From an uncultured Bacilli bacterium (GTDB lineage: Bacteria; Bacillota_I; Bacilli_A; RF39; UBA660): DNA of 17,701 bases. The position numbers were made by a program, and so were the translations under genes. Below, in pieces: positions 1 through 5,575 of this stretch (position 1 is its first letter; the number at the start of each line of letters is the position of its first letter). The notes beneath the pieces were generated by a model. The model ran no database searches and was not told the DNA's origin. It was given only the letters and a program-made list of their open reading frames with translations. The stretch covers positions 1 through 17,701 of the forward strand of contig CAKOTA010000025.1 of the NCBI GenBank assembly GCA_934119965.1. Direction: 5' to 3'.

Positions 1-356
1 CAGAAGAAACAGAAAATAAAACAGAAGAAACAGAAAATAAAACAGAAGAAACAGAAAATAAAACAGAAGAAACAGAAAATAAAACAGAAGAAACAGAAAA
101 TAAAACGGAAAAAATAGAAAATAAAACAGAAGAAACAGAGAATAAAGTGGAAAAAAAGGAAAACAAAAGAGAAGAATTTGATGATAACGAGAAAAAGCAA
201 ATTAATAATGAAAAATTTGTTGAGTCATCAAAAAATCAAAATATGGTAGACACAGATAATTCACAAAAATATGATGGATTATTTACTTGGATTATTGTTG
301 TCGCAATTCCTATTGTAGGTATTAGTGGAATATTTATTTATAAAAAATATTTATAA
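1..356 (+). CDS. 3' part of a repeat-rich, C-terminally membrane-anchored protein (5' end outside window)
   Basis: The reading frame is open from the first complete codon at base 3 to the TAA at 354-356, so the true start lies upstream of the window; the GTG at 147 is only an in-frame valine. The visible part starts with about seven copies of a seven-residue Glu/Thr/Asn/Lys unit (EETENKT), continues as a charged, Lys/Glu/Asn-rich linker, and ends in one hydrophobic segment of about 20 residues (from FTWIIVV to GIFIY) followed by KKYL. A long low-complexity spacer ending in a membrane helix and a short positive tail is typical of surface proteins held in the membrane with the repeat spanning the wall. 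No LPxTG sorting motif is visible before the helix. The N-terminal functional domain cannot be seen, so no function is assigned. A gap of about 110 bases with its own promoter separates it from rbfA. Confidence 0.75.
   Translation, partial: EETENKTEETENKTEETENKTEETENKTEETENKTEKIENKTEETENKVEKKENKREEFDDNEKKQINNEKFVESSKNQNMVDTDNSQKYDGLFTWIIVVAIPIVGISGIFIYKKYL
3..149 (+). repeat. 21-bp in-frame tandem repeat, about seven units
   Basis: The unit GAAGAAACAGAAAATAAAAC plus one base recurs every 21 bases from position 3. The first five units are identical or nearly so, and the last two (108-149) have diverged. Because 21 is a multiple of three, gain or loss of units keeps the reading frame and only changes spacer length. 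The array continues past the left window edge, so the total copy number is unknown. Confidence 0.9.
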
Positions 357-419
357 ATAAATGGGACATAAAAAAATTTTATTAAAAAAATACCCTCAAA
401 ATATGTCAAAAGTATTTAT

Positions 420-448
420 TTGAATAATAGGCTATTTTAGTATATAAT
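420..448 (+). promoter_or_regulatory. Promoter upstream of rbfA
   Basis: TTGAAT at 420-425 and TATAAT at 443-448 are separated by 17 bases, a good match to the vegetative sigma-factor consensus. The predicted start of transcription is near 455, leaving an almost minimal leader before the AGGTGA ribosome-binding site at 455-460. Confidence 0.6.
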
Positions 449-465
449 ATATATAGGTGATGAAA

Positions 466-813
466 ATGAGTATTAAAATAGATAGAATAAATCATAGTAT
501 AGTTAGAGAAATCAGCTATATATTAATGACTGAAGTAAAAGATGAGGATATTAAATTTGTTACAATAACAGATTGTAAAACAACAAATGATTTAAGTTTT
601 GCGAAAATATATTTTACAGTTTTAGATGATAGTAAAAGAGAATCAACATTAGAAGCTTTAAAAAATGCTTCTGGATTTATAAGAAAAGAGTTAGCAGAAA
701 GAATTGAAATAAGACATATTCCTGAATTAGAATTTGTTTATGATGAATCAATAGAATATGGAAGGAAGATAGAAGGCATTATCGAAAATATCCACGAAAA
801 TGGACAAGATTAG
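466..813 (+). CDS. rbfA: 30S ribosome-binding factor RbfA
   Basis: The 115-residue product has the length and pattern of RbfA, a single KH-like-domain protein that binds the 30S subunit during late 16S rRNA maturation and acts in cold adaptation. Recognisable family features are the N-terminal helix with R-I-x-x-x-I-x-x-E-I-S, the segment around FVTITDCKTTNDLSFAKIYF, the helix with ALKNASGFIRKELAERI, and the ending around RHIPELEFVYDESIEYG. The ATG at 466 is preferred over the upstream GTG at 457 and ATG at 460, because AGGTGA at 455-460 lies five bases before 466. The usual neighbour infB is not directly upstream here. The last codons overlap a small ORF that may be translationally coupled. 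Confidence 0.95.
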   Translation: MSIKIDRINHSIVREISYILMTEVKDEDIKFVTITDCKTTNDLSFAKIYFTVLDDSKRESTLEALKNASGFIRKELAERIEIRHIPELEFVYDESIEYGRKIEGIIENIHENGQD

Positions 814-940
814 AAAAATTGATTCAATATCTGGAACAATGAAGTTAAAAAAAGAAAATAATCAAAATTCAAATAAACAAAATTCGAAGGAATTTGAGAA
901 AATTTTAAAAAAAGAACTAGACCGAAAGAAGAAAAAATAG
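800..940 (+). CDS. Small basic ORF overlapping the end of rbfA
   Basis: An ATG at 800, inside the last codons of rbfA in another frame, opens 46 codons ending at TAG 938-940. The peptide begins MDKIRKIDSISGTMKL, continues through an Asn/Gln-rich stretch, and ends in a lysine-rich helix (EFEKILKKELDRKKKK). There is no convincing Shine-Dalgarno, but the 14-base overlap with rbfA would allow coupling by ribosomes terminating on rbfA. The -10 box of the next transcription unit begins right after the stop codon, so the ORF fits the space neatly. I do not recognise the family. It may be a real short cytoplasmic protein or a chance open frame in A-rich sequence. Confidence 0.4.
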   Translation: MDKIRKIDSISGTMKLKKENNQNSNKQNSKEFEKILKKELDRKKKK

Positions 941-1155
941 TATAATAAAAGCAATTAATTGTGAAGAATACTGAGTATTTATTTAAATGGTAATTAGAAA
1001 ATTAGTGGTAGATGAAAACTAATCAAGTTTAAATAAAGAAATACATATTCGGAATTAAAACGTATATCTGCGTTAAAGATTAGAGTGTATAGAAATTATC
1101 TATAAAATAAGGTGGTACCACGAGTAATTCGTCCTTATATATAGGTAATTTTTTT
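941..1155 (+). promoter_or_regulatory. Tyrosine-specific T-box leader
   Basis: A TATAAT -10 box at 941-946 precedes a leader carrying the T-box hallmark AAGGTGGTACCACGAG (about 1111-1126), followed by the antitermination partner CGTCCTT. In Stem I, GAATA at 966-970 pairs with TATTC at 1046-1050. An AGTA turn motif (974-977) faces a 3' strand reading GAAATACATATTC, which places the codon TAC (1042-1044), followed by A, in the specifier position. That predicts sensing of uncharged tRNA-Tyr, which agrees with tyrS in the operon. A seven-T run at 1149-1155 marks the termination point, but the competing terminator helix is weak by eye. Family knowledge says an uncharged tRNA stabilises the antiterminator and turns the operon on. 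The genes controlled are deoC, the dUTPase-like gene and tyrS. Confidence 0.85.
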
Positions 1156-1170
1156 GTTAGGAGGAATATT

Positions 1171-1839
1171 ATGGAATTAAATAGTTATATTGATCATACA
1201 AATCTAAAAGCAATTGCTACTACTGCTGATATCAAAAAATTATGTGATGAGGCAATTAAATATCATTTTAGTACAGTATGTGTTAATCCTTGCTATGTAG
1301 AAATAGCTAAATCATATTTAGAAAATAGTACTGTTAATGTTTGTACTGTAATAGGATTTCCTTTAGGTGCAACCACAATAAATACTAAAGAATTTGAAGC
1401 AATTGATGCTATAAATAATGGCGCTGATGAAATAGATATGGTTATAAATATTGGAGCTTTAAAAAATAAGGATTATGATTATGTAAAAAAAGAAATTGAA
1501 AATATTAGAGATGCTATTGATGGTAAAACATTAAAAGTAATAATTGAAACTTGTTATTTAACAAAAGAAGAAATTAAAAAAATGACAGAAATATGTAATG
1601 AAACATTTGTTAATTTTATTAAGACTTCTACAGGGTTTGGGACAAGAGGTGCTAGTGTGGAAGATATAGAAATTATAAATGAAAACAAAAATGATTTATT
1701 AGAAATAAAAGCAAGTGGTGGAATAAAAACACTAGAGCAAGTAGAAAAACTTATTGATTTAGGTGTTACAAGAATAGGAACTAGTAGTGGAGTAGAAATT
1801 ATTGAAGATTCCCATAAAGAGTGTGATTGCTATGAATAA
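1171..1839 (+). CDS. deoC: Deoxyribose-phosphate aldolase
   Basis: The 222-residue product matches class I deoxyribose-phosphate aldolase (EC 4.1.2.4), which reversibly cleaves 2-deoxyribose 5-phosphate to glyceraldehyde 3-phosphate and acetaldehyde in deoxynucleoside catabolism. Visible family motifs are YIDHTNLKA at the N-terminus, IGFPLGAT, EIDMVINIGALK (with Asp89), and FIKTSTGFGTRGA carrying the Schiff-base lysine Lys151. KASGGIKT carries the second active-site lysine Lys180, and GTSSG is the phosphate-binding loop. The start has a strong AGGAGG upstream. Its last bases overlap the ATG of the next gene by eight bases, so the two are probably co-translated. It is the first gene behind the tyrosine T-box, an unusual position for a nucleoside-salvage enzyme. 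Confidence 0.96.
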   Translation: MELNSYIDHTNLKAIATTADIKKLCDEAIKYHFSTVCVNPCYVEIAKSYLENSTVNVCTVIGFPLGATTINTKEFEAIDAINNGADEIDMVINIGALKNKDYDYVKKEIENIRDAIDGKTLKVIIETCYLTKEEIKKMTEICNETFVNFIKTSTGFGTRGASVEDIEIINENKNDLLEIKASGGIKTLEQVEKLIDLGVTRIGTSSGVEIIEDSHKECDCYE

Positions 1840-2311
1840 TTGGAATAATGTATATAGTGTGAATAAAAAATTAGATAATATATTTATAGAAAAATATCAA
1901 GAAGATAAATTAATGTACGAAAAAAATTGTATAGAATTTTTAAGTGAATTAGGTGAATTTATTAATGAAACTAAATGCTTTAAATATTGGACAATTAAAA
2001 AACCAAAAAGAGAAGAAATGTTAGAAGAATTGGCTGATTGTTTTACAATGCTAATGTATTTTTACAACATACTTAACATTGATATTGAAATACCTAATAA
2101 AAAAAGTGATTTAAATATTTTGGAAATAATAAATGAGACATATATATTAGGAACAAAATTATATAATAATTTAAGTGAAGAACTAGTAAATAATATATTT
2201 TCAAATTTATTATTAATATCGGATAAACTAAATATAAAAGAAGTTGAAATAATTGACGCGATAGCAAGAAAACAAATTATAATAGAAGAAAGATTAAACA
2301 CTAATTACTAA
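1832..2311 (+). CDS. All-alpha dUTPase-like nucleotide pyrophosphohydrolase
   Basis: From the ATG at 1832 the product is 159 residues. An in-frame TTG at 1802 would add ten residues inside deoC, but it is less likely than the ATG that overlaps the deoC stop. Motifs typical of the all-alpha NTP pyrophosphatase fold (dimeric dUTPase type, Pfam dUTPase_2 family) are visible: ELGE at 39-42, the NETKCFKYW segment at about 46-54, and EELAD at 65-69, whose acidic residues bind magnesium. The expected reaction is dUTP to dUMP plus diphosphate, keeping uracil out of DNA and supplying dUMP for thymidylate. Together with deoC it makes a deoxynucleotide-metabolism pair placed before tyrS. The C-terminal helices are divergent, so exact substrate is inferred. 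Confidence 0.75.
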   Translation: MNNWNNVYSVNKKLDNIFIEKYQEDKLMYEKNCIEFLSELGEFINETKCFKYWTIKKPKREEMLEELADCFTMLMYFYNILNIDIEIPNKKSDLNILEIINETYILGTKLYNNLSEELVNNIFSNLLLISDKLNIKEVEIIDAIARKQIIIEERLNTNY

Positions 2312-2322
2312 GGAGGAATAAT

Positions 2323-3549
2323 ATGACATTATATGAAGATTTAAAATGGAGAGGGCTTATAAAAGATATAAGTAGTCCGGAATTAGAAAACAAATTAAAT
2401 AATGAAAAATTAACTTTTTATATAGGAACAGATCCAACAGCTGATTCAATGCACATAGGACATTTTTCTAGTTTTTTAATTGCGACTCGTTTAGCTAAAT
2501 ATGGACATAAACCAATTTTATTAATTGGTGGCGCTACTGGATTAATAGGTGACCCAAAGCCATCTAAAGAAAGACAAATGATCACAAAAGAAGCTGTAGA
2601 AAAAAATGTCTTAGGTTTAACAAAACAAGCTAAGGAAATATTTGGATTTGAAGTTGTAAATAATTATGATTGGATTAAAAATATCAATACGATTGATTTT
2701 TTAAGGGATTATGGTAAATATATAAATGTTAATTATATGCTAGATAAAGATATTATAAGTAGAAGATTAGAATCAGGAATAACATTTTGTGAGTTTGCAT
2801 ATACAATTCTTCAAGGTTTAGATTTTGTTCATTTATATGAGTCTAAAGGAGTAACATTAGAGGTTGCAGGATCTGATCAATGGGGAAATATTACAACTGG
2901 AATCGAGTTGGCTCGTAAGAAACTTGATACTGAATTATATGGAATGACAATGCCTTTAGTATTAGATGCCAACGGAGTAAAATTTGGTAAAACTGAAGGT
3001 AATGCTTTATGGTTAGATAAAAATAAAACTTCTTCTTATGAATTATATCAATATTTAATTAATTCAAGTGACTTATGTGTCATTGATTATTTAAAAAAAT
3101 TGACATTTTTAACTAAAGAGGAAATAGAAAATATTGAAATAGAACATAACAAACAACCAGAATTAAGATATGCACAAAAAATATTAGCGCGTGAAGTAAT
3201 AACTTTTTTACATGGTGAAGAAGAATTCAATAAAGCTGTTAAAATTAGTGAATCTTTATTTAGTGGTAATATTAAAAATTTAAGTGTTGAAGAAATTAAA
3301 GATGGATTTAAAGATGTTCCTAATTTTGAAATAAATGAGGAATTACCTTTAATTGATTTATTAGTAAATAATGGCATAGCTTCTAGTAAAAGAGAAGCAA
3401 GAGAATTTATAAATGCAGGTTCTATTACTATAAATGGTGACAAATATTTAGATGAAAATATGGTTATTTCTAAAGATAAGGCTATTGGTAATGAAATAGT
3501 TATTATTAGAAGAGGAAAGAAAAAGTATTTTGTCGGTAAATTTATTTAA
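2323..3549 (+). CDS. tyrS: Tyrosyl-tRNA synthetase
   Basis: The 408-residue product has the full class Ic tyrosyl-tRNA synthetase layout. The Rossmann catalytic domain has the HIGH motif at 44-47, and a KMSKS-equivalent loop KFGKT lies at 220-224 followed by EGNALWLD. A C-terminal S4 RNA-binding domain (about 342-405) has SKREAREFINAGSITINGD. FYIGTDPTADSMHIGH and GSDQWGNI are diagnostic. It charges tRNA-Tyr in the cytoplasm. Its ATG is preceded by AAGGAGG, 11 bases after the dUTPase-like stop, so it is in the same operon, and the leader T-box reads a Tyr codon. No dedicated terminator follows the stop. Readthrough RNA would run into the plus-strand hairpins of the repeat locus, ending at the terminator near 3654-3675. 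Confidence 0.98.
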   Translation: MTLYEDLKWRGLIKDISSPELENKLNNEKLTFYIGTDPTADSMHIGHFSSFLIATRLAKYGHKPILLIGGATGLIGDPKPSKERQMITKEAVEKNVLGLTKQAKEIFGFEVVNNYDWIKNINTIDFLRDYGKYINVNYMLDKDIISRRLESGITFCEFAYTILQGLDFVHLYESKGVTLEVAGSDQWGNITTGIELARKKLDTELYGMTMPLVLDANGVKFGKTEGNALWLDKNKTSSYELYQYLINSSDLCVIDYLKKLTFLTKEEIENIEIEHNKQPELRYAQKILAREVITFLHGEEEFNKAVKISESLFSGNIKNLSVEEIKDGFKDVPNFEINEELPLIDLLVNNGIASSKREAREFINAGSITINGDKYLDENMVISKDKAIGNEIVIIRRGKKKYFVGKFI

Positions 3550-3550
3550 C

Positions 3551-3579
3551 TTGTAAAATTAATTATTATATGTTAATCT
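3551..3579 (+). promoter_or_regulatory. Candidate promoter for plus-strand RNA of copy A
   Basis: TTGTAA (3551-3556) and TAATCT (3574-3579) are 17 bases apart, with the same spacing as the equivalent pair in copy B. It begins directly after the tyrS stop. The -10 match is moderate, so the conserved placement in both copies is the main support. Confidence 0.4.
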
Positions 3580-3585
3580 GTATAT

Positions 3586-3675
3586 AGAAGAGTTATCTTC
3601 ATAAAAAAAGAATACATTTTATTTTTAGGTGTCAAATGTAATTCTTTATGGATCATCTGTTATCAGATGGTTTTT
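3586..3675 (+). ncRNA. Candidate antisense (antitoxin-like) RNA, copy A
   Basis: The predicted RNA of about 90 nt begins with the hairpin GAAGA-GTTA-TCTTC (3587-3600). It continues through an A-rich linker and a longer stem (AATACATTT pairing near TGTCAAATGTAATT), and ends in a rho-independent terminator, CATCTG-TTAT-CAGATG followed by five T (3654-3675). It overlaps, in antisense, the region just downstream of the minus-strand peptide ORF of copy A. Boundaries are inferred from promoter and terminator only. Confidence 0.45.
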
Positions 3676-3753
3676 CTATTTATATAGTAGAGTGATAACT
3701 ACAAAGAATAGTAGAAGAATTATGATAAATAGAGAAATTTCTCTTTTAGTCAT
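3676..3753 (-). CDS. 25-residue hydrophobic peptide ORF, copy A, without a ribosome-binding site
   Basis: The minus-strand ORF runs from ATG (3753-3751) to TAG (3678-3676) and encodes exactly the same 25-residue peptide as copy B: MTKREIS, a run of about 15 hydrophobic residues, then TLLYK. Only three codons differ (14, 16 and 23), and all three changes are synonymous, which points to past selection on the protein. Copy A lacks the Shine-Dalgarno: the bases that read AGGAGGTGG in copy B are A/T-rich here, although the flanking sequence (around TTAATTCAACCATAA on this strand) is still alignable. It also lacks the long regulated leader. It is probably poorly translated or silent. Confidence 0.5.
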   Translation of the reverse strand: MTKREISLFIIILLLFFVVITLLYK

Positions 3754-3770
3754 AAAATCTATTTTTATGG

Positions 3771-3799
3771 TTGAATTAATAAAAAAAATATGTTAACAT
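3771..3799 (+). promoter_or_regulatory. Candidate promoter for plus-strand RNA of copy B
   Basis: TTGAAT (3771-3776) and TAACAT (3794-3799) lie 17 bases apart, at the same place relative to the repeat as TTGTAA/TAATCT in copy A. The predicted start is near 3806, just before the conserved GAAGA-GTTA-TCTTC hairpin. Confidence 0.45.
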
Positions 3800-3805
3800 G
3801 TATAT

Positions 3806-3900
3806 AGAAGAGTTATCTTCATAAAATAAAAAAGGATACATTTGATTTTTTGGTGTCAAATGTAATCCCTTATGGATCATCTGTTACCAGATGTTTTTTT
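3806..3900 (+). ncRNA. Candidate antisense antitoxin RNA, copy B
   Basis: The predicted RNA of about 95 nt has three hairpins: GAAGA/TCTTC (about 3807-3820); a long stem of GGATACATTTGA (3834-3845) with TCAAATGTAATCC (3856-3868); and a terminator CATCTG-TTAC-CAGATG followed by eight T (3878-3900). It is antisense to the 3' untranslated region of the minus-strand peptide message, as in known convergent type I loci such as fst and txpA/ratA. It also contains CCCTTATGG (3867-3875), whose CCTTATG can pair with CATAAGG at the toxin ribosome-binding site (3995-3989). One RNA could therefore touch both ends of the target. The RNA and its action are inferred. Confidence 0.55.
3828..3868 (-). terminator. 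Rho-independent terminator of the minus-strand peptide mRNA
   Basis: Read on the minus strand, GGATTACATTTGA pairs with TCAAATGTATCC (3868 down to 3834) and is followed by TTTTTTATTTT. The same DNA forms the central stem of the plus-strand RNA, so the two transcripts are fully complementary here. Confidence 0.65.
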
Positions 3901-3978
3901 CTATTTATATAATAGAGTGATAACTACAAAAAATAGTAAAAGAATTATGATAAATAGAGAAATTTCTCTTTTAGTCAT
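3901..3978 (-). CDS. 25-residue hydrophobic peptide, candidate type I toxin (copy B)
   Basis: The minus-strand ORF runs from ATG (3978-3976) to TAG (3903-3901). The peptide is MTKREIS, then a strongly hydrophobic core (LFIIILLLFFVVI), then TLLYK: a short positively charged N-terminus, one membrane-spanning helix and a lysine at the end. That is the general form of membrane-acting type I toxins, although I do not recognise this sequence as a member of Fst, TxpA, BsrG, Hok, Ldr or Ibs. The ATG is preceded by an exceptionally strong ribosome-binding site, AAGGAGGTGG at 3992-3983, four bases upstream. Conservation of the peptide between copies A and B, with only synonymous change, supports coding. 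Function as a toxin is inferred from the gene plan and not shown by the sequence. Confidence 0.7.
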   Translation of the reverse strand: MTKREISLFIIILLLFFVVITLLYK

Positions 3979-4058
3979 AAAGCCACCTCCTTATGATTCA
4001 ATTAATTAAAACCATAAGGGTAAAACATTGATAATCAAATGTATCCATGTTCATTATA
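3979..4058 (-). promoter_or_regulatory. Promoter and self-folding leader of the copy B peptide mRNA
   Basis: An extended -10 box, TGATATAAT, has its TATAAT at 4058-4053; no good -35 box is seen. It predicts a start near 4046, where the message would begin GGATACATTTGA (4046-4035). These first 12 bases are perfectly complementary to TCAAATGTATCC at the predicted 3' end (3845-3834). Further in, CCCTTATGG (4020-4012) can pair either locally with CATAAGG covering the Shine-Dalgarno (3995-3989) or distally with CCATAAGGG in the 3' region (3875-3867). Long-distance end pairing and a hidden ribosome-binding site are established control devices in type I toxin mRNAs. Their use here is inferred. Confidence 0.6.
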
Positions 4059-4172
4059 TCAGTTATACAGCCAGTAATAAATAGATAATGCGAAAAAATG
4101 TTTGTTTTATGAAAATAACTTGTAAAAAAAATTATTATGTGATATCTTATATATAGTAAAGGAGCATATGAA

Positions 4173-4556
4173 ATGAAGAAAATATTGTTAGTTATATTAA
4201 GTTTAATTTTAGTAACTGGATGTGGATGTAATAAAAAAGAAGATAAAAAAGATGAACAAATAGATAATAATAAGGCTTCGATAGTTGATACAAAGACAAA
4301 TAAATTGGATATGGTAGATTTTGTAACACTATATGAAGATGGGATTACTGATGTTTATTATACAGTAGAAAATAATACTGAAGAAGAGATAAGTTATAAT
4401 TATGTAATCTGTGAAATGTATGACAAAGATGATAACTTAATTTATACATTAAAAAGTGAATTAGGAACTTTAAAACCTGGTGAATCGAAAGATATCAAGA
4501 TGAAAGTAACTTTAGATTTGACTCAAGTAGTAAAAACAAAATACAATGTAGAATAA
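4173..4556 (+). CDS. Small lipoprotein with a beta-rich FxLYD-like domain
   Basis: The 127-residue product starts with a lipoprotein signal: MKK, a hydrophobic core, and lipobox V-T-G-C with the lipidated cysteine at position 17. It is therefore expected to be anchored on the outer face of the membrane. A charged Lys/Asp/Asn linker (about 20-45) leads to a domain with the pattern YYTVENNTEEEISYNY, then CEMYDKDDNLIYT, then LGTLKPGESKDIK. This resembles the immunoglobulin-like FxLYD repeat of secreted proteins, in which a conserved turn precedes a strand with [TLK]PGE. The ligand is unknown. AAAGGAG lies eight bases before the ATG; the ATG at 4168 is out of frame. A TTGTAA (4120) upstream may be its -35 box. 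The stop codon lies in the loop of its terminator. Confidence 0.75.
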   Translation: MKKILLVILSLILVTGCGCNKKEDKKDEQIDNNKASIVDTKTNKLDMVDFVTLYEDGITDVYYTVENNTEEEISYNYVICEMYDKDDNLIYTLKSELGTLKPGESKDIKMKVTLDLTQVVKTKYNVE

Positions 4557-4570
4557 ATCTACATTTTTTT
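4546..4570 (+). terminator. Rho-independent terminator after the lipoprotein gene
   Basis: ATGTAGA (4546-4552) and TCTACAT (4558-4564) form a seven-base stem with a five-base loop containing the lipoprotein stop codon, followed by a T run to 4570. Confidence 0.8.
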
Positions 4571-4614
4571 GTATAAAAGTGTCAATTTAGTTAAAATTAT
4601 AATTAGGTGATACT

Positions 4615-5526
4615 ATGCTTATATATATTGAAAATAAAGAATTGTTAACGAAAATTTTAAGTTATTTAGATTATATAAATAAAGATTATACCCTAGATAT
4701 TAATGGAAATTATGAATATGTTTTAATAGCTGATATAAATAAAAAAAGCATTGAAATATCTAAGAATAAAAAAGTAATATTAATAACTTATTTATTTGAA
4801 GAAAAAATATATAGAGTATTTACGAAAAATAATAAACAAAATAGAGAATTTAAAAATAGATTAATTAATAATATTAATAATTTTTATAAAGTGATAGTTA
4901 GTATAGAACCTATAAAAAAATTATTAGAAACAAAAACTAATACCGAAATAGTTACAATTAATAAAGAATTACCTACAATTAATATTGGTAACACGAAATA
5001 TATTTATGATATTTATAAAATTAAGAAAAGAAGAAAAAATATATTATATATTGATTTTAACTATGAAGGACTAAATAATCTTAATTTAATAGCGCAAAAA
5101 TATCCAAAATTGAATTTTATATATTTAGGCTTTAAACCATATTATAATATGACTAAAAGAGAAAAAAACTTGTATTTAAATTTACCTAATAATATATATA
5201 AAGTTAAATATGTTGATTTTGATGTTTTTTGTGATTTACTTAAAATAAGTGACATTGTAATAAATGAAAGTAATATTTTATTTGATATCAAATATTTATA
5301 TGCAATACTAATATTAAAGAAAAAATATTTATCAAAAAATTTATCATATGAAATTTTGATAGATAATAAACACATATATATGTATGAGAATTCAAAAGAA
5401 TTAATTATAAAATTTAATAAAATATATGAAGAACGTTTAGCAGACATTTCAATTAATGCCTATGATCTAGTAATTAATAATACATTTTTTCAAATTGCAA
5501 AGAAATATAGTATTTATTTACCATAA
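4615..5526 (+). CDS. Glycosyltransferase-like protein (divergent GT-B fold suspected)
   Basis: The 303-residue product starts at an ATG with TTAGGTGA nine bases upstream. It has no signal peptide or clear membrane helix. Alternating short hydrophobic strands and helices run through it, for example KKVILITYLFEEKIYRVF, then YKVIVSIEPIKKLLE, then KNILYIDFNYEG, then LNFIYLGF, then YKVKYVDFDVFCDLLKISDIVIN. The ending DLLKISDIVIN resembles the C-terminal nucleotide-sugar-binding half of GT4-type glycosyltransferases, where a short acidic or Asn motif follows 'sDi'. The classical ExxxxxxxE motif is not clear. A role in surface glycan or lipid glycosylation is a guess from these patterns. It is a single-gene unit with a terminator overlapping its stop codon. 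Confidence 0.4.
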   Translation: MLIYIENKELLTKILSYLDYINKDYTLDINGNYEYVLIADINKKSIEISKNKKVILITYLFEEKIYRVFTKNNKQNREFKNRLINNINNFYKVIVSIEPIKKLLETKTNTEIVTINKELPTINIGNTKYIYDIYKIKKRRKNILYIDFNYEGLNNLNLIAQKYPKLNFIYLGFKPYYNMTKREKNLYLNLPNNIYKVKYVDFDVFCDLLKISDIVINESNILFDIKYLYAILILKKKYLSKNLSYEILIDNKHIYMYENSKELIIKFNKIYEERLADISINAYDLVINNTFFQIAKKYSIYLP

Positions 5527-5542
5527 TACTATATTTTTTTTT
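5504..5542 (+). terminator. Rho-independent terminator before rnr
   Basis: AATATAGTATT (5504-5514) and AATACTATATT (5525-5535) form a perfect 11-base stem running through the stop codon of the preceding gene, followed by a T run. Transcription of rnr therefore probably starts afresh from the TATAAT at 5553-5558. Confidence 0.85.
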
Positions 5543-5575
5543 AAAAATATTTTATAATATAATAGAGGTGTTAAT

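Larger units (their letters stand above)
3570..4005. repeat. Tandem duplication of a type I toxin-antitoxin-like unit
   Basis: Two direct copies, A (about 3570-3780) and B (about 3790-4005), align nearly base for base apart from a few small indels. Shared blocks are GTATATAGAAGAGTTATCTT, the stem around TGTCAAATGTAAT, TGGATCATCTGTTA, and the whole 78-base minus-strand peptide ORF. The divergence is uneven. The peptide sequence is unchanged, while the segment that acts as the Shine-Dalgarno in copy B is replaced in copy A. The unit sits between the convergent ends of nothing else: tyrS lies upstream and a lipoprotein gene downstream, both plus-strand. Confidence 0.9.

Noticed and set aside
1..150. 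Regular 21-bp repeats as a CRISPR array
   Set aside because: Units abut with no unique spacers and translate in frame as part of a surface protein.
280..356. LPxTG cell-wall sorting signal at the end of the repeat protein
   Set aside because: A hydrophobic helix and basic tail are present, but no LPxTG-like pentapeptide precedes them.
3087..3443. Long minus-strand frame inside tyrS
   Set aside because: It is a shadow of the strongly conserved tyrS coding strand with no ribosome-binding site. Similar opposite-strand frames inside rnr, the 4615 gene and the 16712-16954 region are rejected for the same reason.
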